The position numbers and the translations under genes were made by a program. Source: Clostridium sp. (GTDB taxonomy: Bacteria; Bacillota; Clostridia; Clostridiales; Clostridiaceae). Taken from it: a stretch of DNA of 62,466 nucleotides. The stretch covers positions 1 through 62,466 of the forward strand of contig JALFQD010000279.1 of assembly GCA_022785265.1 (NCBI GenBank), written 5' to 3'. The notes below the pieces were generated by a model. It was not told the origin of the DNA, did not search any database, and saw only the letters and a list, made by a program, of their open reading frames with translations. Of this stretch, positions 37,691-46,646 are shown in pieces. The stretch's first letter is position 1. The number at the start of each line of letters is the position of its first letter.

Positions 37691-38479
37691 CTATTTATAT
37701 AATTCATAGAAATGATTTGTTGGACCTACACCATGTCCAATCTTAAAGCCATGCTTTATAGCTAAGGTTATATACTCTTTTGATTCTCTTACTGCTTCTT
37801 CTATGCTCATACCTTTAGCTAAATTTGCAGCTATTGCTGAGGATAATGTACAACCTGTTCCATGAGTATTATTTGTGTTTATTTTTTGTTCTTTAAAATA
37901 TATGAAATTTTCTCCATCAAATAATAAGTCAGTAGCATCATTTTTTAGATGTCCACCCTTAATTAAAACATATTTTGTTCCAAGCTTCTTTAATTTTTTA
38001 GCAGCTTCTTTCATATCTTCTACATCTTCAATTTTTATCCCCAGAATTTCTTCAACTTCTGGTAAATTAGGTGTTATTAATGTGGATAATGGGAATAATT
38101 CTTTAATTAAGGTTTCTTTTGCATCATCTGATAATAATTTATATCCACTAGTTGATACCATTACTGGATCTAAAACAATAGGTGGTAAATCTTTTATCTC
38201 TCTAAGAGCTTCACTTATAGCTTTTATAGATTCTATTTTAGAAACCATTCCTATTTTTACTGCATCTACTTTTATATCATCAAAAATCACTTTTATTTGA
38301 GATTTTATCATTTCAGGACTTATATCTTCTATGCCAAAGACTCCCATAGTATTTTGAGCAGTTATAGCTGTTATTACACTCATAGCAAATACTCCATTTG
38401 CAGACATTGATTTTATATCTGCTTGTATTCCCGCTCCTCCTGAACTATCTGAACCTGCTATTGTTAATGCTATTTTCAT
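37691..38479 (-). CDS. thiD: Hydroxymethylpyrimidine/phosphomethylpyrimidine kinase
   Basis: This ribokinase-fold enzyme phosphorylates HMP and HMP-P for thiamine synthesis. The 262-residue protein has AGSDSSGGAGIQADIK at the N-terminus, the central LDPVMVSTSGYKL and the catalytic anion-hole NTHGTGCTLSSAIAAN. It begins one base after the thiW stop, so uptake of a thiamine precursor and its phosphorylation are coupled. No other thi gene is in the window. Confidence 0.93.
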   Translation of the reverse strand: MKIALTIAGSDSSGGAGIQADIKSMSANGVFAMSVITAITAQNTMGVFGIEDISPEMIKSQIKVIFDDIKVDAVKIGMVSKIESIKAISEALREIKDLPPIVLDPVMVSTSGYKLLSDDAKETLIKELFPLSTLITPNLPEVEEILGIKIEDVEDMKEAAKKLKKLGTKYVLIKGGHLKNDATDLLFDGENFIYFKEQKINTNNTHGTGCTLSSAIAANLAKGMSIEEAVRESKEYITLAIKHGFKIGHGVGPTNHFYELYK

Positions 38480-38480
38480 C

Positions 38481-38984
38481 TTAACTTTCTCCTTCTTTTA
38501 TTAGTATTTTTCTTATTGCTGGTACTTTTAAAAATATGTATGCCATTACTGCACCACCTGTACAGCTTATTAAAAATGGTATAACATATGCAAATATTGC
38601 TACATCTTGCCCTAAAGCTAATTTAGCAATTGGATAGGCAATTAATGCACCTATTATTCCTGTACCTATTATTTCACCTACTAATGCTAATTCAAGCTTT
38701 TTAAATTTTTTATAAAGAAGTCCAGCTAAAAATCCACCTATCATGCTTCCTGGAAATGCTAAAAAGCTTCCTGTTCCTAAAAGATTTCTAATAAGTGCTG
38801 ATAAAAATCCATTAAGAAGTGCATAATATGGTCCTAAACAAACAGCAGAAACAACATTTACAAAATGCTGTATAGGTGACATTCTTCCTCCAAATACTGG
38901 TACTGAAAATGTTCCAAGAATAACTGCAATTGCTATTAAAACTCCACTTAATGTCATTTTATATGCTATATGTTTCTTATCCAT
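38481..38984 (-). CDS. thiW: ThiW, substrate-binding S component of an ECF transporter
   Basis: This 167-residue protein has about five membrane helices and matches ThiW (FGGRMSPIQHFVNVVSAVCL, LGTGSFLAFPGSMIGGFLAG). ThiW is predicted to import the thiazole precursor of thiamine using the shared ECF energising module, which is not in this window. It is coupled to thiD. No TPP riboswitch is seen upstream; the 188-nt repeat copy B lies there instead, ending about 40 nt before the ATG. Confidence 0.88.
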   Translation of the reverse strand: MDKKHIAYKMTLSGVLIAIAVILGTFSVPVFGGRMSPIQHFVNVVSAVCLGPYYALLNGFLSALIRNLLGTGSFLAFPGSMIGGFLAGLLYKKFKKLELALVGEIIGTGIIGALIAYPIAKLALGQDVAIFAYVIPFLISCTGGAVMAYIFLKVPAIRKILIKEGES

Positions 38985-39023
38985 TTTTTCATCCCCTTTC
39001 TAAAATATTTTAACATAATTTAT

Positions 39024-39211
39024 ATAAAAAAGTATTAATTATTACTTTGCTTTTTCCGTCGACAGGCTCCAAGTCAACGCAAAGTAATAATTAATACTTT
39101 CTAGCCAAATGAAAGGAAATTCTTAAACTTGTTTCTTTTATTAAGCTTTATTATTAACTTAGCAAGTTATCCATACTTTTCAAAATATATTATTTCCTAT
39201 AGAATAAAAAA
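39024..39211 (-). repeat. 188-nt structured repeat, copy B (candidate small RNA with terminator)
   Basis: This is the reverse-strand partner of copy A, of identical length. Its core GACTTGGAGCCTGTCGACGG is at 39075-39056. The 3' stem differs from copy A at two positions on each side, and both changes keep base pairing (one U-A becomes A-U, one becomes C-G). A T-run follows the stem. It lies between the terminator of the YczE-type gene and thiW, in the direction of thiW, so it could also act as a leader or attenuator. Confidence 0.75.
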
Positions 39212-39239
39212 GAGATGATAGTTTTAAATCTATCACCTC
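39212..39239 (-). terminator. Terminator after the YczE-type gene
   Basis: GAGGTGATAG pairs with CTATCATCTC on the minus strand and is followed by TTTTTT. That T-run is also the left edge of repeat copy B. Confidence 0.8.
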
Positions 39240-39266
39240 AAATAATTTTACCTTTTTTCAAAAATT

Positions 39267-39926
39267 TTATGCTTCTAAAGTATCAGCTTCTTCTGAGCTT
39301 TTACAATCTACAATTAATTGAACAAATTTTTCACCATAAGGTAAACAAAATTGAATAAATGGTCCTGTTGTAACTACTGCGATTATAGTTCCTACTCCAA
39401 AAACTCCTCCAAGTAAAGCTCCTAAAACAAAATATGTTAAATCTAGTGCTATACGAATCCATCTATATTCAAACTTCAACTTATCTTGAATAATAAATGG
39501 AACAATATCATTAGGGGCAACTCCAACATTAGTTGCAGAAAGTATAGAAAAACCTACTGCAATTAAAAAACATCCCAAAATTAATATTATACTCTTTAAA
39601 ACTATATTTAAAGAATCTATTGGTAAATTAGCTATTAAATTGATACATACATCTATAATAGGTCCAACTCCTACTGCACATATTATAGTTCCAATCTTAA
39701 TTTTTTTTCTATCAAATATGATTATTAATACTGTTGTAACTAGTAAAATAATCATATTTGCTTTTCCAGGAGTTGTGTTAATTAAGAAAGATAACCCTTG
39801 AGTAAAGACAGTAAATGGGTCTGAACCAATGTTAGTTTTCAAAAAAATTGCTACTCCTAATTGAATTATGAACACTCCTAGGAAAAATAAAATGATCCTT
39901 TTTAAAGTATTTGCTTTTTTATACAT
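39267..39926 (-). CDS. YczE/YyaS/YitT family membrane protein
   Basis: This 219-residue protein has about five hydrophobic helices. It carries motifs I associate with the YczE group: IQLGVAIFLKTNIGSDPFTV, GVGPIIDVCINL, SATNVGVAPNDIVPF and GGVFGVGTIIAV. The family is of unknown transport or regulatory function. It is a single-gene unit with a good AGGAG site and a strong terminator. The upstream region 39927-40080 holds no recognisable riboswitch. Confidence 0.8.
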   Translation of the reverse strand: MYKKANTLKRIILFFLGVFIIQLGVAIFLKTNIGSDPFTVFTQGLSFLINTTPGKANMIILLVTTVLIIIFDRKKIKIGTIICAVGVGPIIDVCINLIANLPIDSLNIVLKSIILILGCFLIAVGFSILSATNVGVAPNDIVPFIIQDKLKFEYRWIRIALDLTYFVLGALLGGVFGVGTIIAVVTTGPFIQFCLPYGEKFVQLIVDCKSSEEADTLEA

Positions 39927-40075
39927 TTTCTTCTCCTCTTCTTCTTTTAAATTGTTTTTTTGTATACTTTTTCATATGTATTTATTAAATTTAATTATAT
40001 TCTACTATTTTAATTAAAATTTTTCAAATCAAATTTTTACAATAAATCGTTTTCTGTCAAAAAAATATATTTTTA

Positions 40076-40114
40076 TTTAAAAAATGCACCTTTCTTATCG
40101 AAAGATGCATTTTT
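40076..40114 (-). terminator. Terminator after purD
   Basis: AAAATGCATCTTTC pairs with GAAAGGTGCATTTT on the minus strand and a T-run follows. It ends the purine operon. Confidence 0.8.
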
Positions 40115-40174
40115 TGTTCCTAATAAATTCCACTACTTTAGAATTTACAAGGAGAAATGATTTTTCACTTTTTA

Positions 40175-41425
40175 TTATTTATATATTCCTATATCAGTTC
40201 TACAATAACTATCTTTAAAATTAACAAGCTTAACATTATCATAAGCTTCTTTTCTAGCTTCTTCTAAAGTCTTTCCTCTTCCAATAACAGATAAAACTCT
40301 TCCTCCACTAGTTTTTAAAACTCCATCTTCAAATTTAGCTCCTGCTAAAAATACCTTATCTTTTATGCTATCATCTATTTTTATTTCATAGCCCTTATTA
40401 AATGTGCCTGGATATCCTCCTGAAGCAAGAACAACATTTATACATACTTCATCTTTCCAAAGTACTTTAGTTTCAGAAAGCTTTTCATTCATGGCTGCTT
40501 CTATAAGTTCAAATAAATCACTTTCCATTAAGCTTAAAACTGATTGAGTTTCAGGGTCTCCCATTCTTACATTATATTCAAGAAGATAAGTTCCCTTTTC
40601 ACAAATCATAAGACCAAAGAATATAATTCCTTTAAAATCAAAACCTTCTGCTTGGATTCCTTTTAAAGTGTTATTCATTATGTTTTCTTCAAAATCTTTC
40701 ATAACACTTTCAGTTACATATGGATTAGGTGCAAGAACTCCCATACCACCAGTATTAGGTCCCTTTCCTCCATCAAATACTTGCTTGTGGTCCTTTGCTG
40801 ATATAAATGGAATTATTGTCTTTCCATCTGTTATTGAAAGAATTGAAGCTTCTACTCCATCTAAGAATTCTTCTATAACAACCTTTTGTCCAGCTCCTTT
40901 AAATATATCATCTATCATATAAGATTTTAAAGCATTTACTGCCTCTTCTTTTGTTTCACATATAGCAACACCTTTACCAGCTGCTAATCCATCTGCTTTA
41001 ATAACAACAGGATATGCACAGTTTTCAACATATTTTAATGCTGGGTCTATTTCTGTGAAAACTTCATATTCAGCAGTTTTTACTCCATATTTTTTCATAA
41101 ATGCTTTAGAGAAGCTTTTACTTCCTTCAAGTTCAGCACCTTTTTTATCTGGTCCAAATATTCTTAAACCTGCTGCCTTAAATTTATCAGTTATTCCTTT
41201 AGTTAATGGGTCTTCTGGCCCAACAACAGTAAGATAAATATCATTTTCTTTTGCAAATTTAACTAATTCATCTAAATCAGTAATATTTACATTTTCACAT
41301 TTATTTTCTATTGCAGTTCCACCATTTCCTGGTGCTACATATATTTTTGAAACCTTAGGGCTCTTAGCTAACTTCCATGCAATTGCATGTTCTCTTCCAC
41401 CTGAACCTATAAGTAATAATTTCAT
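40175..41425 (-). CDS. purD: Phosphoribosylamine--glycine ligase
   Basis: This ATP-grasp enzyme makes glycinamide ribonucleotide. It shows LLIGSGGREHAIAWKLA at the start, FGPDKKGAELEGSKSF, VIKADGLAAGKGV, and the C-terminal LLEYNVRMGDPETQ. The start is ATG at 41425, 8 nt after GGAGG, giving 416 residues; a longer frame lacks a ribosome binding site and adds an atypical extension. It is last in the pur operon and separated from purH by a terminator-like hairpin. Confidence 0.96.
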   Translation of the reverse strand: MKLLLIGSGGREHAIAWKLAKSPKVSKIYVAPGNGGTAIENKCENVNITDLDELVKFAKENDIYLTVVGPEDPLTKGITDKFKAAGLRIFGPDKKGAELEGSKSFSKAFMKKYGVKTAEYEVFTEIDPALKYVENCAYPVVIKADGLAAGKGVAICETKEEAVNALKSYMIDDIFKGAGQKVVIEEFLDGVEASILSITDGKTIIPFISAKDHKQVFDGGKGPNTGGMGVLAPNPYVTESVMKDFEENIMNNTLKGIQAEGFDFKGIIFFGLMICEKGTYLLEYNVRMGDPETQSVLSLMESDLFELIEAAMNEKLSETKVLWKDEVCINVVLASGGYPGTFNKGYEIKIDDSIKDKVFLAGAKFEDGVLKTSGGRVLSVIGRGKTLEEARKEAYDNVKLVNFKDSYCRTDIGIYK

Positions 41426-41469
41426 AGGGTATACCTCCTTAAAAGTTATATATATTAATTCTTCCAAAA

Positions 41470-41500
41470 TTAAAGGGCCAAAATTTAAATTGGCCCTATA
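41470..41500 (-). terminator. Terminator-like hairpin between purH and purD
   Basis: AGGGCCAA (41497-41490) pairs with TTGGCCCT (41481-41474) on the minus strand, and TTAATTTT follows. It lies inside the operon, so it may reduce or protect transcripts instead of ending all of them. Confidence 0.7.
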
Positions 41501-41503
41501 TTT

Positions 41504-43009
41504 TTAGTGTTTAAAGTGTCTTAATCCTGTAAATACCATAGATATTCCATGTTCATTACATGCATCTATTGATTCTTGGTCTCTCATAGAACCACCTGGT
41601 TGAATTATAGCTTTTATTCCATATTTAGCAGCTGTGTCAACAACATCTCTAAATGGGAAGAATGCATCAGACGCTAAAATAGTTGCTCCCTTTCCTCTTT
41701 CTAGGGCATCTTCAGTTGGCCATATTCTATTAACTTGACCTCCTCCAATTCCTAAAGCTATTCCATCATGAGCTACAACTATAGCATTAGATTTTACATA
41801 TTTTACAACCTTCATTCCAAATAATAAATCCTTCATTTCTTCTTCTGTTGGCTTCTTTTCTGTAACTACCTTTATCTCATCTATAAGCTTTTTATCTTCT
41901 TCTTGTACTAATATTCCTCCATCTACAGTAACCATGTATCTAGAATCTTTAGGTTTTTGATGAATTTTTAAAACTCTTAAATTTTTCTTTGTCTTTAATA
42001 CTTCTAAAGCATCTTCATCATAATCAGGTGCAGCTACAACTTCTAAGAAAATCTTAACCATTTCTTCTGCTGTAGCCTTATCAACCTTTCTGTTAAATGC
42101 TACTATTCCACCAAATATAGAAGTTGGGTCAACATTATAAGCTTTTGTGTAAGCTTCATAAGGAGATTCTCCAATAGCTACTCCACATGGTGTATTGTGC
42201 TTTAATGCACAACAAGCTGGTTCATCAAATTCATTAGCACATTTCCAAGCTATATCCATATCCTTAAAGTTGTTGTATGATAACTCTTTACCATTTAATA
42301 CATCAAAAGTATTCATAGCCCCATCTAAAGTTGTTGAACCATAGAAAGCTGCACTTTGATGAGAGTTTTCTCCATATCTTAAGCTTTGCTTTTTCTTAAA
42401 TGATACTGATAAATATTCTGGATATTCTTCTTCTCCATCAAGCATAAAGTTAGCTATTGCAGCATCATAAGCACTCATTAAGTTAAATACTTTTCCTGCT
42501 AATAACTTCTTTGTCTTGTAAGAAACTTCTCCATTTTCTTCAATTTCATCCATAACCTTTTTATAGTCATCCTTATTTGAAATAACTACAACATCTTGGA
42601 AGTTCTTAGCAGCTGCTCTAAGCATTGTAGGACCTCCAATATCTATAAATTCTACTTTTTCTTCAAAAGTTAAATCTTCTCTTACCTTTTCAAAGAATGG
42701 ATAAAGATTTACAACTACATAATCTATAGTTTGTATATCTCTTTCTTTTAAAGTATCCATATGTTCTTTATTATCTCTTATAGCAAGTATTCCTGCATGT
42801 ATAAGAGGATGAAGTGTTTTTACTCTTCCATCTAACATTTCTGGAAAATTAGTTACTTCATTAACTTCTATAACTGGAACTCCATTTTCTTTTAAGTGTC
42901 TGTAAGTTCCTCCTGTTGAAATTATTTCAACTCCCTTAGATACTAAGAAGTTAGCAAATTCTACTACTCCTTCTTTATAAAATACGCTTATTAAAGCTCT
43001 TTTTTTCAT
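41504..43009 (-). CDS. purH: Bifunctional AICAR transformylase/IMP cyclohydrolase
   Basis: This enzyme does the last two steps to IMP. The N-terminal cyclohydrolase region has [13 protein letters not shown] and [19 protein letters not shown]. The transformylase part has [27 protein letters not shown] and the late [16 protein letters not shown] and [10 protein letters not shown]. The 501-residue length is normal. It is 18 nt downstream of purN with a GGAGG site. Confidence 0.96.
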   Translation of the reverse strand: MKKRALISVFYKEGVVEFANFLVSKGVEIISTGGTYRHLKENGVPVIEVNEVTNFPEMLDGRVKTLHPLIHAGILAIRDNKEHMDTLKERDIQTIDYVVVNLYPFFEKVREDLTFEEKVEFIDIGGPTMLRAAAKNFQDVVVISNKDDYKKVMDEIEENGEVSYKTKKLLAGKVFNLMSAYDAAIANFMLDGEEEYPEYLSVSFKKKQSLRYGENSHQSAAFYGSTTLDGAMNTFDVLNGKELSYNNFKDMDIAWKCANEFDEPACCALKHNTPCGVAIGESPYEAYTKAYNVDPTSIFGGIVAFNRKVDKATAEEMVKIFLEVVAAPDYDEDALEVLKTKKNLRVLKIHQKPKDSRYMVTVDGGILVQEEDKKLIDEIKVVTEKKPTEEEMKDLLFGMKVVKYVKSNAIVVAHDGIALGIGGGQVNRIWPTEDALERGKGATILASDAFFPFRDVVDTAAKYGIKAIIQPGGSMRDQESIDACNEHGISMVFTGLRHFKH

Positions 43010-43027
43010 AGCTTAGAAAGCCTCCTT

Positions 43028-43639
43028 TTAATCAATTATCTTAACTCTTCCATCAACAATTTTAACCTTATTTTCAGAGATTAATTTTACTGCCTTTGGA
43101 AGTATTATATGCTCTTTTTCTAAAATTCTAGCCTGAAGTGTTTCTGGAGTATCTTCAAAATATACAGGAACTGCTTCTTGAAGTATAATAGCTCCTCCGT
43201 CCACCTCATTATTAACAAAATGAACAGTACATCCTGAGAATCTTACTCCTTTTTTAATAGCTGCTTCATGAACCTTTAAACCATACATGCTAGGTCCACA
43301 AAAAGATGGTATTAATGAAGGATGAATATTTATTATTCTATTTTTAAACTTTTCTAATATTTCTCCATCTAATATTGATAAATATCCTGCTAAAACTATT
43401 AAATCAACATTTTCACAAACAAGGCTTAATATTTTATCTGATTGCTTATCTTTATATTCTTTTTTGGTAATAACATGAGTTTCAATGCCATGCTTTTTAG
43501 CTCTTTCAAGTGCATATACTCCTTCTTTGCTACTTATTACCATTTCAATTTTGCAGTCTAATTCCTTATTTTCTACTGCATCTATTATAGATTGAAGGTC
43601 TGTTCCTCCTCCTGATACTAGGACTGCTATTCTAAACAA
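43028..43639 (-). CDS. purN: Phosphoribosylglycinamide formyltransferase
   Basis: This folate-dependent enzyme formylates GAR. It shows VLVSGGGTDLQSIIDAVE at the start, the active-site stretch IINIHPSLIPSFCG with Asn and His, and GCTVHFVNNEVDGGAI. The start is TTG at 43639, inside the end of purM (13-nt overlap), with GGAGG 9 nt upstream; no better start exists. The overlap indicates translational coupling. Confidence 0.94.
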   Translation of the reverse strand: MFRIAVLVSGGGTDLQSIIDAVENKELDCKIEMVISSKEGVYALERAKKHGIETHVITKKEYKDKQSDKILSLVCENVDLIVLAGYLSILDGEILEKFKNRIINIHPSLIPSFCGPSMYGLKVHEAAIKKGVRFSGCTVHFVNNEVDGGAIILQEAVPVYFEDTPETLQARILEKEHIILPKAVKLISENKVKIVDGRVKIID

Positions 43640-44628
43640 ATACCTTCACCTCCAGAAGTAACATAACCTATTTCATAAGCTTGTTCTCCCATTTCATTAA
43701 GTGCCTTTATTACATTTTCTGCATCCTCTGCTTTAACAGCAAGCATAAATCCTATACCCATATTGAATGTGTTATACATATGGTCTCTATCTACACCCAT
43801 CTCAACCATCTTTTCAAATATAGAAGGTACTTTATAACTGTCCTTTTTAATAACTGCAGTTAATTCTCTTCCATTAAACATTCTTGGAGTATTTTCTATA
43901 AATCCTCCTCCAGTAATATGAGCCATTCCTCTTATTTCAAATTGTTCCATAAGCTTAAGTACTGGCTTTACATATATCTTTGTAGGAACTATAAGGTTTT
44001 TCCAAACTTCTTCTCCTTCAAATTCCATATCTAAATCAGTAAATACTTTTCTTACTAGAGAGAAACCATTTGAATGAATTCCTGAAGAAGCTATTCCTAT
44101 AATCTTATCTCCAACTTCAATCTTGCTTCCATCGATTATTTTATCTTTATCAGCTATTCCTACAGCAAATCCAGCTATATCATAGTCTCCTTCTTTATAA
44201 AAACCTGGCATTTCAGCTGTTTCTCCTCCAACTAATGCACAATCAGATTGAAGACATCCTTCTGTTACACCTTTAACTAAATCTGAAGAAACATTAGCAT
44301 CTAAGCTTCCACAAGCAATGTAATCTAAGAAAAATAGTGGCTTTGCTCCATGACATAATATATCATTAACACACATAGCAACACAGTCTATTCCAACTGT
44401 ATCATATTTTTTCTTCTTACATGCAATATCAAGTTTAGTTCCAACTCCATCAGTTCCTGAAATTAAAACTGGCTTTTTATATCCTTCTGGAAGTTCTACC
44501 ATTCCAGCAAAGCTTCCTAATCCATTTAAAACATATTTACTATAAGTTTGTTTAACTAAGTCCTTTATTAATTTAACTGACTTATATCCTTCTTCTATAT
44601 TTACTCCTGATTCTTTATAAGTTAACAT
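43627..44628 (-). CDS. purM: Phosphoribosylformylglycinamidine cyclo-ligase
   Basis: This enzyme closes the imidazole ring to AIR. It shows GLGSFAGMVELP, ISGTDGVGTKLDIA, VNDILCHGAKPLFFLDYIA, GGETAEMPGFY and the glycine-rich HITGGGFIENTPR. The 333-residue length is normal. It overlaps purN by 13 nt and follows purF by 11 nt. Confidence 0.96.
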   Translation of the reverse strand: MLTYKESGVNIEEGYKSVKLIKDLVKQTYSKYVLNGLGSFAGMVELPEGYKKPVLISGTDGVGTKLDIACKKKKYDTVGIDCVAMCVNDILCHGAKPLFFLDYIACGSLDANVSSDLVKGVTEGCLQSDCALVGGETAEMPGFYKEGDYDIAGFAVGIADKDKIIDGSKIEVGDKIIGIASSGIHSNGFSLVRKVFTDLDMEFEGEEVWKNLIVPTKIYVKPVLKLMEQFEIRGMAHITGGGFIENTPRMFNGRELTAVIKKDSYKVPSIFEKMVEMGVDRDHMYNTFNMGIGFMLAVKAEDAENVIKALNEMGEQAYEIGYVTSGGEGICLE

Positions 44629-44639
44629 TTTCTTTTATC

Positions 44640-46070
44640 CTACCTTTCAAGAATTTCTTTTCCTGCTTCTATTGGAGTTGCTACTGGATAAACTCCACTA
44701 AGACATCCTATACAGAAGCCTTTTTTATCTCCAAAGCACTTATACATACCTTCCATGCTTAAATATCCAAGAGAGTCTGCTCCTAAAATATCAGTCATTT
44801 CTGCTATATTGTGGTTTGCAGCCATAAGTTCACTTCTATAAGCTGTATCAATACCAAAATAGCATGGGAATTTAACTGGTGGAGATGAAATTAATAAATG
44901 TACTTCCTTAGCTCCTGCACGTTTCATTGCATCAACTAAATGCTTTGATGTAGTTCCACGAACAATTGAATCATCTATAAGTATAACTCTCTTTCCTTCA
45001 ACATTTACCTTTAATGGATTTAATTTAACAGCTACAGCTCTTTCTCTTACTTCTTGAGAAGGAGATATAAATGTTCTTCCTACATATCTATTTTTTATAA
45101 ATCCTGTTCCATATGGAATTCCTGAAGCTTTAGAGTATCCTATTGCTGAAGGTATTCCTGAATCTGGAACTGGTACAACTAAATCTGCATCTATCTTATG
45201 TTCTCTATATAATTGTTCACCAAATTTTACTCTTGTTGTATAAACATCAAGTCCATCAATTTGTGAATCTGGTCTTGCAAAATAAATATATTCAAAACAA
45301 CAAGTTTGACATCCTGAATCTTCTGCATAAATTATTGATTTAACTCCATTTTCATCAATAACAACAATTTCTCCTGGCTTTACATCTCTTACAAATTCTG
45401 CACCAACTGCATCTAAAGCACAGCTTTCAGAAGATAAGATATAAGCTTCATCTAATTTTCCTATACATAATGGTCTTATTCCATGAGGGTCTCTTGCCCC
45501 TATAAGCTTATCCTTTGTCATTATTACTAAAGCAAAGCTTCCTTTAACAGCTTGCATTGCATCTACTACTGCCTTTTCTATTCCTTTTGAAGCTCCTCTT
45601 GCTAAAAGAGTTGCTATAACTTCTGTATCAATTGAAGTATGGAAAATATGTCCTCCATCTTCAAGAAGCTCTCTTATAACATCAGCATTAACTAAATTTC
45701 CATTGTGAGCCATTGCAATTGTTCCAATCTTAGAGTTTGAAACAAGTGGTTGTGAATTTTCTACAGTATTTGCTCCTGTAGTTGAATATCTTACATGACC
45801 TATTGCAATATTTCCTTTTAATTTATGTAAATCTTCTGTATTTTTAAATGCATCAGTAATAAGGCCTAATCCCTTGTGTACTTGAATAGTTTCACCATTT
45901 GAAACTGCAATACCAGCACTTTCTTGCCCTCTATGTTGAAGAGCATATAATCCATAATAAGTTACTCCTGCAGTATCCATAGGCTTACTTGAAAATACTC
46001 CAAATACACCACATTCATCTTTAAATTTATCTAAACTTGGATCCATTATTAAATCAAAGTCAGTTATCAT
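44640..46070 (-). CDS. purF: Amidophosphoribosyltransferase
   Basis: This enzyme starts the pathway by making phosphoribosylamine from PRPP and glutamine. A 19-residue propeptide precedes the N-terminal nucleophile Cys20 (ECGVFGVF). The glutaminase domain has ALQHRGQESAG and GHVRYSTTG. The PRPP site is VILIDDSIVRGTTSKHL. C-terminal cysteines (CFGDKKGFCIGCLSG) suit the iron-sulfur-containing Bacillus-type enzyme. The start ATG is 7 nt after AGGAG. Confidence 0.96.
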   Translation of the reverse strand: MITDFDLIMDPSLDKFKDECGVFGVFSSKPMDTAGVTYYGLYALQHRGQESAGIAVSNGETIQVHKGLGLITDAFKNTEDLHKLKGNIAIGHVRYSTTGANTVENSQPLVSNSKIGTIAMAHNGNLVNADVIRELLEDGGHIFHTSIDTEVIATLLARGASKGIEKAVVDAMQAVKGSFALVIMTKDKLIGARDPHGIRPLCIGKLDEAYILSSESCALDAVGAEFVRDVKPGEIVVIDENGVKSIIYAEDSGCQTCCFEYIYFARPDSQIDGLDVYTTRVKFGEQLYREHKIDADLVVPVPDSGIPSAIGYSKASGIPYGTGFIKNRYVGRTFISPSQEVRERAVAVKLNPLKVNVEGKRVILIDDSIVRGTTSKHLVDAMKRAGAKEVHLLISSPPVKFPCYFGIDTAYRSELMAANHNIAEMTDILGADSLGYLSMEGMYKCFGDKKGFCIGCLSGVYPVATPIEAGKEILER

Positions 46071-46100
46071 ATAAAATTCTCCTTTAATTTTATTTAATTT

Positions 46101-46577
46101 TTAAAGTTCTACAGAATCATTTTCTTTAATAAACTTCTCTTTCATATCTGCTCTAAATTTAACTAGCTTTTCCTTTATTTCAGGATACTTTAAGCTTAAC
46201 ATTTGTACTGCAAGCATACCTGCATTATAGCTGTTATTTATTCCAACAGTTGCTACTGGAATTGATTTTGGCATTTGAACTATTGAAAATAGTGCATCTA
46301 ATCCTTCTACTGCAGCCTTAACAGGAACCCCTATTACTGGTAAAACTGTTTGAGAAGCTATAACTCCAGGTAAGTGTGCTGCAAGACCAGCTCCTGCAAT
46401 TATTACTTCACAACCTGAATCTTCTGCTTCTTTTATTGTTTCTGTTAATTTTTCTGGAACTCTGTGAGCTGATAAAACATAAGCTTTATAATCTACTCCA
46501 AATTCTTTTAAAGCATTTGCTGCTCCCTTCATTACATCTGTGTCTGATTTACTTCCAAATATAATTGCAACTTTCAT
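46101..46577 (-). CDS. purE: N5-carboxyaminoimidazole ribonucleotide mutase (class I PurE)
   Basis: The 158-residue enzyme has IIFGSKSDTDVMKGA near the N-terminus, LSAHRVPEKL and AGAGLAAHLPGVIAS, as in class I or II PurE. No purK is in the window, so whether it uses N5-CAIR or free CO2 is not settled here. In many clostridia purC follows purE; here purF follows directly. Confidence 0.93.
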   Translation of the reverse strand: MKVAIIFGSKSDTDVMKGAANALKEFGVDYKAYVLSAHRVPEKLTETIKEAEDSGCEVIIAGAGLAAHLPGVIASQTVLPVIGVPVKAAVEGLDALFSIVQMPKSIPVATVGINNSYNAGMLAVQMLSLKYPEIKEKLVKFRADMKEKFIKENDSVEL

Positions 46578-46603
46578 TTATATAAACCTCCAAAAATTTT
46601 AAC

Positions 46604-46638
46604 TAAGCACTACTTCTTTTTTTAAGAAGTAGCACTTA
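46604..46638 (-). other. Intercistronic hairpin between purL and purE
   Basis: AAGTGCTACTTCTT pairs along its full 14 bp (two G-U pairs) with AAGAAGTAGTGCTT on the minus strand, across a 5 to 6-nt A-rich loop. The following sequence has a T-tract a few bases away. It may end some purL transcripts or shield the purL 3' end. Confidence 0.6.
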
Positions 46639-46646
46639 AATTATTT

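Noticed and set aside
37875..38300. 141-codon open frame on the plus strand inside thiD
   Set aside because: It is antisense to an intact thiD, with no ribosome binding site and a low-complexity Ser/Phe-rich product.
38985..39266. TPP riboswitch expected before thiW
   Set aside because: None of the conserved TPP aptamer strings is present; the region is explained by repeat copy B and a terminator.
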